Under the pieces are notes generated by a model. That model did no database searches and was not told where the DNA came from. It saw only the letters and a program-made list of their open reading frames with translations. Below are positions 1-8,690 of a stretch of DNA of 64,000 bases, piece after piece. Source of the stretch: CAVUCH01 sp963739995 (lineage in GTDB: Bacteria; Acidobacteriota; Vicinamibacteria; Vicinamibacterales; JAENWD01); the NCBI GenBank assembly GCA_963739995.1, contig CAVUCH010000026.1:62001-126000 (forward strand). Reading direction: 5' to 3'. The position numbers were made by a program, and so were the translations under genes. Position 1 is the stretch's first letter. Each line of letters starts with the position of its first letter.

Positions 1-1462
1 CCGCTGTTTCCAGGCTGTTCCAGATGTCGGCCTCGAGCGCAGAGGGACAGGCCCACAGCATGTTGCGGCGAATCGTGTCGTGGAACAGAAAGCCATCCTG
101 AGGCACATACCCGACGCTGTGGCGCCATGCCGGCTGCACGCGCGCATCCAGTAGTGCACCATCGACCAGCACCCGGCCAGCGGATGGCGACAGCAGGCCC
201 ATCGCGAGGTCCGCCACGGTGGACTTCCCTGCGCCGGATACGCCGACCAGCGCGGTCGTCTGTCCGGCATTGATGGTCAGCGTGAACCGATCGACCACGG
301 GCGCGCCAGGGGCGTACGCGAACGTCACGGCCTCGAACGTGAGTGACCGCGTGACGGCAAGGCGCGGCGGCCCATCCGCGGCACGCCATTCCGCGGCAGC
401 CTCGCACGCGGCGATGAGACGCATGACGTTGGCGAACGCGGGGAGTCCGGCGAGAAACAGTTGCGCGGAGCCCTGCAGCGACAGCATCCGCGGCATCACC
501 CGCGCGAACACGAACACGATCAACAGCAGCCCGGGTCCGCGTATGTCGAAACGCAGCACGGCGACGAGCAGCAGCACCACGACGCCCGCCGCGCTCGCAA
601 GATCCAGCCGGCGCTTCGCGTCGGCGAACGACCGCAGCAGCTCGAGATACCGGGAAGAGCTCGCACGCGTGAGGCCGCGGTACATCTCGATGTCGCGCGG
701 CTCCGCGGCGACGATTTTTGCCACCTTCACGCCGGCGAGCGACTCGGTCACCATCGCGTACACGCGCCGGTGGGCTTCCGAGACCGCCTCGCTTCGGTCC
801 GCCGATTGCCGATTTCTCCCCCGCAAGAGCAGCAGCGTGGCCACGCCGCCTGCGCACACGACCAGCGTGAGCCCGGGCGAGAGTCGCGCCGCCACCCCGA
901 TGTAGATGAACGTCACGGCACTCCCCGCGACGAGCGTCAGCAACTGGTGTGCGGACCCGCTGACGCGCTCCATGTCGGAGAGAAGCGCGTGCCCCATGTC
1001 GGTCATCCTGCGCTTGACGAGGAACGACCACCGCGCTGACACGATTGCTCGATACAAGCGCTCCTTCAGGGCCAGGACGAACTGCTGCTCGAGAGCCGGC
1101 GTGAGCAGCAGGTGCCAGCGGTAGAGCGTCGCGTACACCAGCGAGACGAGGAGGAAGACGGCCAGCACGGAGACGAGCGAGGGCGTGAGGCCGGCGAAAG
1201 CGAACAGGCGCTCGGTCCACGCCGCCATGCCCCGCGTGGACCCCTCCCCCACCACCAGCCCGATTGTGCCGAGCAGCGGGATGAGGAGGATGAGCCCCGC
1301 GCCTTCCGTGAGCGCCAGCGCCAGAGCGACAGCGAGCGCCGGAACGAGGCGCCAGCCGGCGAACCTTGCCAGGGCCGCGGCGAACCCGAACGCACTGCTG
1401 CTCGAGCTGCCGCTGATGCCCGAAGGAGCTGCGACGATCGTCGGACCGGGTTCAGCGAGCAC
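1..1462 (-). CDS. ABC transporter, fused permease/ATPase (MsbA-like), partial at left edge
   Basis: This is an exporter-type half-transporter, probably moving a lipid-linked glycan or lipid across the inner membrane. The first ~310 of 487 visible residues are a hydrophobic permease domain with several membrane segments and a helical coupling stretch. The nucleotide-binding domain follows, with Walker A GVSGAGKST near residue 405 and a Q-loop GYVPQDG near residue 450. The signature motif, Walker B and H-loop lie beyond the window edge, so the gene is cut by the window and not broken. I chose the GTG start at 1462 because it overlaps the stop of the upstream polymerase gene by 11 bases, like the coupled starts elsewhere in this locus; no strong ribosome site is visible. 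Its place at the end of the exopolysaccharide locus suggests a role in glycan or lipid-carrier export. The substrate is unknown. Confidence 0.85.
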   Translation of the reverse strand, partial: MLAEPGPTIVAAPSGISGSSSSSAFGFAAALARFAGWRLVPALAVALALALTEGAGLILLIPLLGTIGLVVGEGSTRGMAAWTERLFAFAGLTPSLVSVLAVFLLVSLVYATLYRWHLLLTPALEQQFVLALKERLYRAIVSARWSFLVKRRMTDMGHALLSDMERVSGSAHQLLTLVAGSAVTFIYIGVAARLSPGLTLVVCAGGVATLLLLRGRNRQSADRSEAVSEAHRRVYAMVTESLAGVKVAKIVAAEPRDIEMYRGLTRASSSRYLELLRSFADAKRRLDLASAAGVVVLLLVAVLRFDIRGPGLLLIVFVFARVMPRMLSLQGSAQLFLAGLPAFANVMRLIAACEAAAEWRAADGPPRLAVTRSLTFEAVTFAYAPGAPVVDRFTLTINAGQTTALVGVSGAGKSTVADLAMGLLSPSAGRVLVDGALLDARVQPAWRHSVGYVPQDGFLFHDTIRRNMLWACPSALEADIWNSLETA

Positions 1463-2963
1463 GCGTGACCGCGCGTCCTGGGTCCGCCGCGACCGGGCGC
1501 TCGTGCAGCGCCATCGCGCAGAGCACGACGAACAGCACGGCGTTGCCGGGCATCTGCAGGCTGAACTCCACGGCCGATTGCAGCGCAATCGCAGCCAGCC
1601 CGGTGGCCGCGCCAAAGCGGATCCAGTAGCGCATGGGATCGGGCCTGTCCTCCGCCAGCCGGCGCCGCACACCGCGGACACACGCGATGATGGCGACCAG
1701 CGCCGGGATTCCGAGCAGCAGGCCGCCTTCCGCGGCAAGCTGCAAGTAGTCGTTATGCGCTTCCTGGAAGTGCAGGTCGGTCTGCGCGGTGTTATAGAGC
1801 AGCGTGGCGCTCCCGTAGGTGTTGAGGCCGGTCCCCGCGAGCGGGAAATCGCGGATCACCGCCAACGCGTCGCCCCAGGCCTGCCGGCGCAGGTTTACCG
1901 ACTCGCCGCCGGACGTGAAGCGAGCCGTGAGATCGTTGTTGGCCCAGAGAATCGGCAGGGCAATCAGCAGCACCACGGCGCCGACGATCCCCGCGCGGGT
2001 TCTGGCACTGCGTCTTCCGCGGGCGGCCGTCACACCGGCGGCCGCGATCGTCAGCGCGAAACAGACGATGCCCGAGCGGGACTTCGTCAGGGCGAGAGCC
2101 GCTCCCATGATCACAATGGCGAACGCGGAGAGCTGAAGGCGTCCGCCTTCGGGTGATGAGAGCCACAGGAGCCGGTCGCGCCAGCGGGGCCGCACGTACG
2201 CGGCCCCAGATTCGGCCAGGCCGATCAAGTAACCGACGGCGAGTGGCAGTGTCATCAGCATCCAGCCCGCGTAATGGTTCTTGTTCACGAACGGGCCGAA
2301 CGGGGTCGTGAGCTTATAGCGCGGGGCCCAGAACCCGTAAATCTTCATCCCCATCCACGCGTGATCGCCCAGCACGGCCTTCTGCACGATGCCGATCATC
2401 GCGACGAGCACGCCGAGAGCCACGAGGGCCGGCACGATGCCGCGCACGCCAGTGCGTTCGAAGTAGCGGTTCAGACCCACGAGGAAGACCGTAAATCCCG
2501 CGAGCAGGGCGACGGCCCGGCCGGTGGCGGCCGGATGGACCGACAGCGGGCGGCGCGGTATGGAGGCCGAGCTCACTGCCTGTTCATGCAATGCGGCCGC
2601 GGCTGCGTACGGCAGGTCCGTGCTGCGGAGGAACGCTTCGGTCGCGGGGCTGATAGCAGTGCGGACGCTGGCCGGCAGCGGCACCATCTGGAGGCTGCCT
2701 GCGCCAGCAATGACCGCCAGCGCCGCGACGACCTGGAGCAGCGGGCGCGACAGCCGACCGGACGGGCCCAGGGCCGCATGGCCCAGAACCCCCACGAGAA
2801 CCGCGCCTCCGAGCAGGGGCCAGTAGGCCCACGGGTACACTGCCCCGAATGCGAGCACACCCCACGCGACGACCGCGACGACGCCGACTTCGATGGCCCG
2901 ACTGGTCGCCCGTGCGCTCCGCGCGCGCGGTGTGGGGGCGGGGAGGGTCTCAGTCTGCGGCAT
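1452..2963 (-). CDS. O-antigen ligase/polymerase family membrane protein (Wzy_C type)
   Basis: Polytopic inner-membrane protein of about 503 residues with roughly a dozen hydrophobic segments. The family joins lipid-linked glycan units on the periplasmic side, either polymerising repeats (Wzy) or transferring chains to an acceptor (WaaL). Family marks are FVNKNHYAGW in the first half and, after the large periplasmic loop, the pattern GTGLNTY followed by HNDYLQLAAEGG, typical of this superfamily. A GTG start at 2984 is also possible, but ATG at 2963 reduces the overlap with the upstream flavoprotein gene (stop at 2950) to 14 bases. A second polymerase-like gene lies at 16731-18221, so one may polymerise and the other ligate. 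Which does which cannot be told from sequence. Confidence 0.85.
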   Translation of the reverse strand: MPQTETLPAPTPRARSARATSRAIEVGVVAVVAWGVLAFGAVYPWAYWPLLGGAVLVGVLGHAALGPSGRLSRPLLQVVAALAVIAGAGSLQMVPLPASVRTAISPATEAFLRSTDLPYAAAAALHEQAVSSASIPRRPLSVHPAATGRAVALLAGFTVFLVGLNRYFERTGVRGIVPALVALGVLVAMIGIVQKAVLGDHAWMGMKIYGFWAPRYKLTTPFGPFVNKNHYAGWMLMTLPLAVGYLIGLAESGAAYVRPRWRDRLLWLSSPEGGRLQLSAFAIVIMGAALALTKSRSGIVCFALTIAAAGVTAARGRRSARTRAGIVGAVVLLIALPILWANNDLTARFTSGGESVNLRRQAWGDALAVIRDFPLAGTGLNTYGSATLLYNTAQTDLHFQEAHNDYLQLAAEGGLLLGIPALVAIIACVRGVRRRLAEDRPDPMRYWIRFGAATGLAAIALQSAVEFSLQMPGNAVLFVVLCAMALHERPVAADPGRAVTRAR

Positions 2964-4143
2964 GCGCCAGCCGCTGACCCCCACGCAGCCGGTCGAACAG
3001 CACGCGCCGCACCGGGGGGTGCCGGAACAGCGCCGTGATCAGCGCGCGGTGCTGATTGAAACGCGCGGTCTGTCGCACGATCGGCATGATCCCGTCCGTG
3101 CGTGCAAGGTCGAACAACGCGTCCATCTGACTGTCGGTCAGTCGGTGCGCCACCCGGCGGAGCTGCAGCTGCGAGTCGATCTCTTCGCCGATTCCCGCGC
3201 GCCACGCGGCCTCGTACTGCTGGAGCTCGCGCGCGCCGAGCGCATCGCGCCGCAGGGCCGGCACGAGCACCTCCGCGCCAGCGGCCGCGCTGACGAGGCT
3301 GTAGTAAATGCCGCCGCCGGTTGTGGCCTTCACGATCCCGCCGGCATCGCCGATGGCCACGACGCGGTCGGCAAACGTCCGGGCGATCGGCGCCAGCGGC
3401 AGCATCTTTCGCCGCGGGTTCGAGCCAGCCTCGCGCGGCACCGCCACGCGCCACCGCTCGCCGATACGCGCGAGAAAGCGCCGGAACGGTTCGGCGGAGT
3501 CGCCGTCGCACATCAGCCCGATCCGCGCGAAGGCACCGGAGGGCCGCTCTACCGGAACGGCCCACGCGAAGCCGTTCGGTGCGACGCTGCGGCCGAAATA
3601 GACCTCGACATCCCGCAACTGCCTCACCGGCAGTTCCGATTGGGCCGACTGGACGAAGACCGGCGGCATGCCGAGGCCCAGCCGGCGCTGCAGTGTGTAG
3701 TTGGCGCCGCACGCCAGGACACAGACGCGCGCCCCGCGAACGGCGCCATTGCCCAGCGTGAGACGGGCCCCATCCGCATGGATGCTCACGTCGGTCACCC
3801 GCTGCCCCACCACGATGCTCGCTCCCGCGCGGGCCGCCGAGGCGGAAAGCATGCGGTCGAACACGAGCCGATCGATCGCGAGCGCCTCGACGGCCGGCGA
3901 GGTGTATTCGACGGTGCGGCCGGAGGGCGAGAAGAAACGGACGGTCTTGAGCGGGTTGAGCACCGCCTCACGGGGCAGGGTGAATTCGTCGAACGCCTCG
4001 CGCCCGATCACGCCGGTGCAATGCACTGGCTCACCGCTCGTGGCGTGCTCCTCGAAGAGCACCACGTCGAGGTTCGCCGACGCCAGCAACTGGGCGATGT
4101 ACAGGCCTCCGGGACCGCCACCAACGATCGCTACGTCATGCAT
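2950..4143 (-). CDS. FAD-dependent oxidoreductase, geranylgeranyl reductase family
   Basis: The 397-residue flavoprotein starts directly with the dinucleotide-binding motif VAIVGGGPGGLYIAQLL (residues 4-20). It continues with the substrate-domain signature GEPVHCTGVIG, which is diagnostic of geranylgeranyl reductases, and has a later FAD-contact motif AIGDAGGIVKATTGGG. Family members reduce double bonds of isoprenoid chains, for example in archaeal lipids, chlorophyll or quinones. The gene lies between the initiating sugar transferase and a polymerase in the exopolysaccharide locus. A polyprenyl or lipid-carrier substrate is therefore conceivable, but that is inference. It is separated by 148 bases from the sugar-transferase gene upstream and overlaps the next gene by 14 bases. 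Confidence 0.85.
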   Translation of the reverse strand: MHDVAIVGGGPGGLYIAQLLASANLDVVLFEEHATSGEPVHCTGVIGREAFDEFTLPREAVLNPLKTVRFFSPSGRTVEYTSPAVEALAIDRLVFDRMLSASAARAGASIVVGQRVTDVSIHADGARLTLGNGAVRGARVCVLACGANYTLQRRLGLGMPPVFVQSAQSELPVRQLRDVEVYFGRSVAPNGFAWAVPVERPSGAFARIGLMCDGDSAEPFRRFLARIGERWRVAVPREAGSNPRRKMLPLAPIARTFADRVVAIGDAGGIVKATTGGGIYYSLVSAAAGAEVLVPALRRDALGARELQQYEAAWRAGIGEEIDSQLQLRRVAHRLTDSQMDALFDLARTDGIMPIVRQTARFNQHRALITALFRHPPVRRVLFDRLRGGQRLAHAAD

Positions 4144-4291
4144 GGATCAAGAGGAGATCGCGTCGCGACGCGGGTTCGTGTCGTCGAAGACGCGCCGTTA
4201 GAGTAGCGCAACCGCAGGCGTGGTCCAACGGGGGAAACGCCGAACTCGGGAAGGCGGCCCAGCTTCACAGCGTACCGCGTTGGTGACCGCG

Positions 4292-4972
4292 TCAGATTTT
4301 CGCGCCGCGCGTTTCCCAGCGCCCGCGGAACGTAATCCAGAAGGAGAGCGCGATCAGGCGCATGTCGAGCCAGAGGCTCTGTCGCATGATGTAGAGTCGG
4401 TCGTACCGGAACTTGTTCCGGCGCGGGATGTCGCGCGCGGCATAGATCTGCGCGATGCCCGTGAGCCCCGGCCGCACCTGGCATCGCTGGCGGTACCCCG
4501 GCACGTCCTCGAGCGGCTCCAGCACGCCGCTGCCGAGCACCTCGATTTCACCCGGCCGCAGCGCGCGCGGCCCCACAAAGCTCATGTCGCCAACGAAGAT
4601 GCTCCAGAGCTGCGGAAGTTCGTCCATCGCGCTCGCGCGCATGATCCGCCCGATGCGCGTCACCCGAGGGTCGTTGTGGGCCGCCTGGCGGGCCCCGACG
4701 TATTTTTCGGCATCCGTGATCATCGAGCGGAACTTCCACGCGCGGAACACCCGGCCGCCGTGACCGACGCGTTCCTGGCTGTAGAACACGCATCCACCGT
4801 CCTCGATCTTCACCAGCGCGGCAAGCGCCAGCCACAGGGGCGACGACAGCAGCAGGCCGATGCTCGCGAGGACCAGATCCAGCAGCCGCTTGGCAGCCGG
4901 AATCGGCACGACCTCCACCGCAGGCCCCGTCCGGGGCTCCGCGTGCGTCTCGAGTGTCAGCGTTGTCTGCAT
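4292..4972 (-). CDS. Phosphoglycosyl transferase (bacterial sugar transferase family)
   Basis: Likely initiating enzyme of the pathway: it transfers a sugar-1-phosphate from a UDP-sugar to undecaprenyl phosphate at the inner face of the membrane. The 226 residues match the short, single-domain (PglC-like) class. After an N-terminal tail comes KRLLDLVLASIGLLLSSPLW, a basic patch followed by a membrane-inserted helix. It is followed by the catalytic-core motifs QERVGHGG, WKFRSM, DELPQLWSIFVGDMSFVGPR and PGLTGIAQI, all characteristic of the family. An upstream in-frame start at 5170 would run back into the GT87 gene and add an unrelated Arg-rich tail, so I chose the ATG at 4972. The donor sugar cannot be read from sequence. 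Confidence 0.9.
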   Translation of the reverse strand: MQTTLTLETHAEPRTGPAVEVVPIPAAKRLLDLVLASIGLLLSSPLWLALAALVKIEDGGCVFYSQERVGHGGRVFRAWKFRSMITDAEKYVGARQAAHNDPRVTRIGRIMRASAMDELPQLWSIFVGDMSFVGPRALRPGEIEVLGSGVLEPLEDVPGYRQRCQVRPGLTGIAQIYAARDIPRRNKFRYDRLYIMRQSLWLDMRLIALSFWITFRGRWETRGAKI

Positions 4973-5029
4973 GCGTGTGAGTTCAGGGGCCCTGATGGAC
5001 GGGCCGTTCAGGTTATCGGAGCGGGCGGG

Positions 5030-5048
5030 GCCGGCCGATACGGCCGGC
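5030..5048. other. Short perfect stem-loop between two exopolysaccharide genes
   Basis: A 7-bp perfect stem (GCCGGCC / GGCCGGC) closes a 5-base loop, 13 bases past the stop of the GT87 gene and upstream of the sugar-transferase gene. No T-run follows on either strand, so it is not a classical intrinsic terminator. It may slow RNA decay or polymerase; it may also be chance in GC-rich DNA. Confidence 0.3.
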
Positions 5049-5060
5049 ACGATGACGGGG

Positions 5061-6458
5061 CTACTCCGGCAGGGGGCGGCGCCTTGAAAGCGGGACCTCC
5101 GCGGATCCAAGCGCCGGGAAACGCCCGGTGCCCACCCGCAGCAGTCCCGCCCAGAGCAGAAGAACAGCACTGCCAGGCGACACGAGCACGGCGAGGCTGG
5201 CCGGCATTCCCCACCATGCCGCTCGCCACGCGTCGTCGGGGATCGACAGGATGGCGACCAGCGCCAGCGCGCCCGCGAGCGCCGCCCGGCGGCCGCCCGC
5301 CCATGCGTCCGCCACGAGGATCACCAGCGGCAGCGCAAGCATGAACACGTAATGGTGCCAGGCTACCGGGGAGAGTAACAGTGCAAGGGTTGCAATCGAG
5401 GCGAACTCGACATCCAGCGCGCAAATGAGGGGAGCCGCGGGTCCCGCCCGCTTGACGATCAGCAGCGTGGCACCCAGGGCCGTTGCGGCGACGATGGGAT
5501 AGGCGACCCCAGCCATCGAGCCGGGAACTACGCTCAGAAGCCTCGGAAGCAGAGAGAAGTTGTAGGAAGCTTCCGCAAAAGACTGCGCGATTCTCCGTGC
5601 GGACGCGGCGTACTGAACCCAGATGTCCGGCCCAAGGACGACAGCAGCAAGGGCGATGGCGGCGGCGATCACGGCGGCGGCAACGGCACAGGCCCGCCGC
5701 CGGCGGAGCGCGAGGAGCACCAGCAGGAGCAGGGGATACAGCTTCAGGGCCGCCGCCGTCCCGATGATGGCGCCCGCGCTCGAGTCCCTCCCGCGCCGAA
5801 GCTCGGTCCACGCGAGCACCAGGAGGGCGCCGATGATGACGCTCACCTGCCCATCGCGCACGGTCGCGAGAACGGGTTGCCACGAGACCAGCGCCAGGAT
5901 GGCAAGAATCCGCTCGCGGGGTGACAGCGCCGGCGCCAGGGCGCGCAACAGCAGAGCCGCCGTGAATGCGGCGGCCGCGATCGACACCACGGTGAGGGCC
6001 CAATACGCGCCGTACGCACCCAGCACCAGGATGCCGGGTGCTGCCGCAAGCAGCAGCGTCGGCGGATGCGCCTGCGCGACGAGCCTGTTACGCCCTCGCT
6101 GCTGGCAGGCTGCCAGCCACCGCGCGAGCGGATCGGGCAGCCACGCGGGCAGAACCGGCGGATCCGCCACGAGCCACTCGCGAACCGTGCGGTTCACATC
6201 CTGTGGGTAGAGCGTCGTGCCGTCGCGCATGCTGCGCGCACCGACGACCTCCTGAGCGAAGTCGCCCGGGACGGCGTGGCCCAGCATCGCTCGCGTGCCG
6301 AGGTTCGCAAGACTGGCGCACGCGATGAGCACGAGAACGGGTGTGGCGGTCGCCCACCTGAGCCCCCGACGCAACGCGCTCCGCGGATCACGCGCGGCGA
6401 GGCACAAGACCAGCGCGCCGCAGATCAACCACCACGTGGGGTTGACTAATGTCGACAC
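5061..6458 (-). CDS. Polytopic membrane glycosyltransferase, GT87 (DUF2029) family
   Basis: A 465-residue integral membrane protein with about ten hydrophobic segments. It has the GT87 layout: an early acidic loop with DFAQEVVGARSMRDGTTLYP after the first membrane segments, a central stretch ALKLYPLLLLVLLAL, and the loop ASYNFSLLPRLLSVVPG. GT87 enzymes are GT-C-fold transferases that use polyprenyl-phosphate-linked sugars and act on the outer side of the membrane, best known as mannosyltransferases of actinobacteria. Here the enzyme probably decorates the exopolysaccharide or its lipid-linked precursor. The start is GTG at 6458, giving a membrane segment almost at once. It follows the nucleotidyltransferase-like gene after 16 bases. 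Confidence 0.8.
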   Translation of the reverse strand: MSTLVNPTWWLICGALVLCLAARDPRSALRRGLRWATATPVLVLIACASLANLGTRAMLGHAVPGDFAQEVVGARSMRDGTTLYPQDVNRTVREWLVADPPVLPAWLPDPLARWLAACQQRGRNRLVAQAHPPTLLLAAAPGILVLGAYGAYWALTVVSIAAAAFTAALLLRALAPALSPRERILAILALVSWQPVLATVRDGQVSVIIGALLVLAWTELRRGRDSSAGAIIGTAAALKLYPLLLLVLLALRRRRACAVAAAVIAAAIALAAVVLGPDIWVQYAASARRIAQSFAEASYNFSLLPRLLSVVPGSMAGVAYPIVAATALGATLLIVKRAGPAAPLICALDVEFASIATLALLLSPVAWHHYVFMLALPLVILVADAWAGGRRAALAGALALVAILSIPDDAWRAAWWGMPASLAVLVSPGSAVLLLWAGLLRVGTGRFPALGSAEVPLSRRRPLPE

Positions 6459-6474
6459 GCCGGCAGCAGCCCAG

Positions 6475-7575
6475 TCAAGCCCACAACCACCTCCAGGCGC
6501 CAGATGCCAGGCGGTGGATATACAAGGCGGGCAGGAGAACCCGCTGCCGTGCGTCGTAGCGCGCCATCATGAAGGACGCAGGCGGGAACGCGTGTTCGCT
6601 CACGAGCTGCAGGCGGTCCTGCCACCGCGGCAGAAGGCGCAGATCCGCGCGGAGCACGTCAATGCGCCGCTGGGTGCGCTGTGTGTAGGGGCGCGACGGC
6701 TCGTCGAGACCGCCCGTGCCGAGCGCGGCGAGCACGCGGGTTGGCACCGCTGCCCCCAGGCGGGCCGCCGCCGCCTCGAGACCGTGACGGCACACGGCGC
6801 TGATGCCGCGCTCCCGGGCGATGCTGACGACGCGATCCCACCCACTCTCGTCCAGGGCATCGGCGAGCAGATACAGGTCGTACAACCACACCAGCCGCTC
6901 GTGCAGTTGGTGGTGCCCGAGCCGGTGCACGCAGGCGAGCAGCAGCGAGCACGCATGGCTCGGCACGCGGGCGTGCATGGCTCGGTGGCGCACCTGGACG
7001 GCGTCCTCCCACAGCAGCCGGAAGGGCAGGGCGTCCGCGAGCGCCTGCGGGTTCACCGTTTTCCAGTGCAGGTCGATGACATGGGACAGCCCATGGCGAT
7101 CGCGGTGTTCATAGGCGACCTGGTGGCTGACGAACTCACCGGTCGTCATGGCTGGCGCCGCGTGGTATCCGAGGCCGCGAAGGACACGATCCGCGGCGCC
7201 GAGCGACTCGTGGGCGACGAGGATGTCGGTGTCGACCCGCGGCCGGAACCAGGGTTCGGCGTACAGCGAGTACGCGAGGGCAGCGCCTTTGACGAGCAGC
7301 GCCTGCACGCCGCGCTCATCGAGCGCGGCACACACGCGCGCGATCTCGCGGCCGCGCAACATCTCGTGCGTGAGATCGACGTGGCGCGCGGCGGCGAGCG
7401 CCTCGTAGAGCCCGTGCGGCCGATCCCGGCGGGCGTGCAGAGCCTGCCACACCAGCGGGCCCACGCCGTGATGATCGGCGGCGGCCACGAGGACGTGCGT
7501 GTCCCAGCCGTCGACGCCCGCCCACGCGGGCTCGCCCCGCAGGACGCCGGCCAGCAGGTCTGTGGGTGTGGTCAC
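6475..7575 (-). CDS. Nucleotidyltransferase-like protein (NTP_transf_5 type)
   Basis: The 366-residue soluble protein carries the core LLVKGAALAYSLY followed by RPRVDTDILV. This matches the KG(A/x)..., R-x-x-x-DxD(I/L) pattern of the NTP_transf_5 branch of the polymerase-beta-like nucleotidyltransferases. Members recur in exopolysaccharide loci but their substrate is not known; they may add nucleotidyl groups to small molecules or proteins. The C-terminal half is helical and rich in Arg, His and Leu. The open frame extends far upstream with Arg/Pro-rich sequence antisense in character. The start chosen is GTG at 7575, whose GTGA overlaps the stop of the glycosyltransferase gene upstream, so the two are translationally coupled. 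Confidence 0.75.
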   Translation of the reverse strand: MTTPTDLLAGVLRGEPAWAGVDGWDTHVLVAAADHHGVGPLVWQALHARRDRPHGLYEALAAARHVDLTHEMLRGREIARVCAALDERGVQALLVKGAALAYSLYAEPWFRPRVDTDILVAHESLGAADRVLRGLGYHAAPAMTTGEFVSHQVAYEHRDRHGLSHVIDLHWKTVNPQALADALPFRLLWEDAVQVRHRAMHARVPSHACSLLLACVHRLGHHQLHERLVWLYDLYLLADALDESGWDRVVSIARERGISAVCRHGLEAAAARLGAAVPTRVLAALGTGGLDEPSRPYTQRTQRRIDVLRADLRLLPRWQDRLQLVSEHAFPPASFMMARYDARQRVLLPALYIHRLASGAWRWLWA

Positions 7576-8690
7576 GGCGCTTGCACGTTGAGAACCTCGC
7601 GGTAGAGCGCCACCGAGCGCTCCGCCATTCGGGCCGACGTGAACTCCTGCGCAACGCGGCGCCGCCCCGCCGCGCCGAACCGCTCCCGCAGCGTGGAATC
7701 CGCGAACAGTGTCCTCAGGGCCGTCGCAAGTGCCACGACGTCGCCGGGAGGAACGACGAGGCCGGTCACCTCGTGCTGGTTCACCCACGGTACGCCGGAC
7801 GGCACCGACGTGCTCACGACCGGCTTGCCGCACGCCATGGCCTCGAGTTGCACCATGCCGAACGCTTCCGCCCGGGTCACCGAAGGCAGCACGAAGACGT
7901 CGCTGGCGTGATACAGCGCCGGCAAATCGGAGTCCGGCACGGTGCCCGTGAACATCACGCGGCCGCCGCACGTGGCGCGCGCCTGCGCCTCGAGAGCACC
8001 CCGGAGGGGTCCATCGCCGACCACGACAAGCCGGGCATCGAGCGTTGCCATGGCACGCAGCAGGACGTCCACGCCCTTGTATGGCACCAGCCGGCCGGTG
8101 AAGAGCACGCGCGGCGTACCCAGCTTGCCGCGCAGGCTGTCTGCGCGTGCACGGACGGCCGGCGTCTCGGCGAGAGGCGCCGGGTCGATGCCGTAGGGAA
8201 TCACCACGCACTTGTGGCGATGGGACGCGAGCTGCTCGGCATGGTCCGCCATGCTCGGTGAAGCGACGATGATGCGCGCCGCACGGTCGAGCACGCGCCG
8301 GAGAAAGGGCCGGTAGAGCAGGGCGTACTTCCACTCGGCCCGAACCACCTCGCTGTGGAAGTAGACGACCAGCGGACCGCGCCCGACCGTCACGCAGTCG
8401 GAGACGAGCGCGACCGGGTTCGGCTCGTGCAGCACGGTGATGTCACGGGGGGCACGAAACAGCTCGAGCGGCAAGGCCGGGGACAACGCGACGCTGCCGA
8501 TCCTCGCCAGGCTGCCCGCTCGGGTGACCGGCACTCCGTTTCGCACCTCGTGGACTGTCGTACGTCCGGTACCGGCGACCAGCACCCCGCTGTCCACCTG
8601 GCGCCGTTCGCCTTCACAGAGCAGCTGCAGCACGCGCTCCATGCCGCCGGGCACCGGCGGGTAGTACTTCCCGATATGCAGGACCTTCAT
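7572..8690 (-). CDS. Glycosyltransferase family 4 protein
   Basis: A 372-residue GT-B glycosyltransferase, cytoplasmic or membrane-peripheral, adding one sugar to a lipid-linked repeat unit. The N-terminal acceptor domain begins MKVLHIGKYYPPVPGGMERV, with the glycine-rich loop typical of GT4. The C-terminal donor domain has FTGRLVPYKGVDVLLRAM and the EX7E motif EAFGMVQLEAMACGKPVV, which positions the nucleotide sugar. The ATG at 8690 overlaps the upstream stop as ATGA. An in-frame start further upstream would only add 24 residues lying inside the neighbouring gene. The specific sugar is not predictable. Confidence 0.9.
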   Translation of the reverse strand: MKVLHIGKYYPPVPGGMERVLQLLCEGERRQVDSGVLVAGTGRTTVHEVRNGVPVTRAGSLARIGSVALSPALPLELFRAPRDITVLHEPNPVALVSDCVTVGRGPLVVYFHSEVVRAEWKYALLYRPFLRRVLDRAARIIVASPSMADHAEQLASHRHKCVVIPYGIDPAPLAETPAVRARADSLRGKLGTPRVLFTGRLVPYKGVDVLLRAMATLDARLVVVGDGPLRGALEAQARATCGGRVMFTGTVPDSDLPALYHASDVFVLPSVTRAEAFGMVQLEAMACGKPVVSTSVPSGVPWVNQHEVTGLVVPPGDVVALATALRTLFADSTLRERFGAAGRRRVAQEFTSARMAERSVALYREVLNVQAP

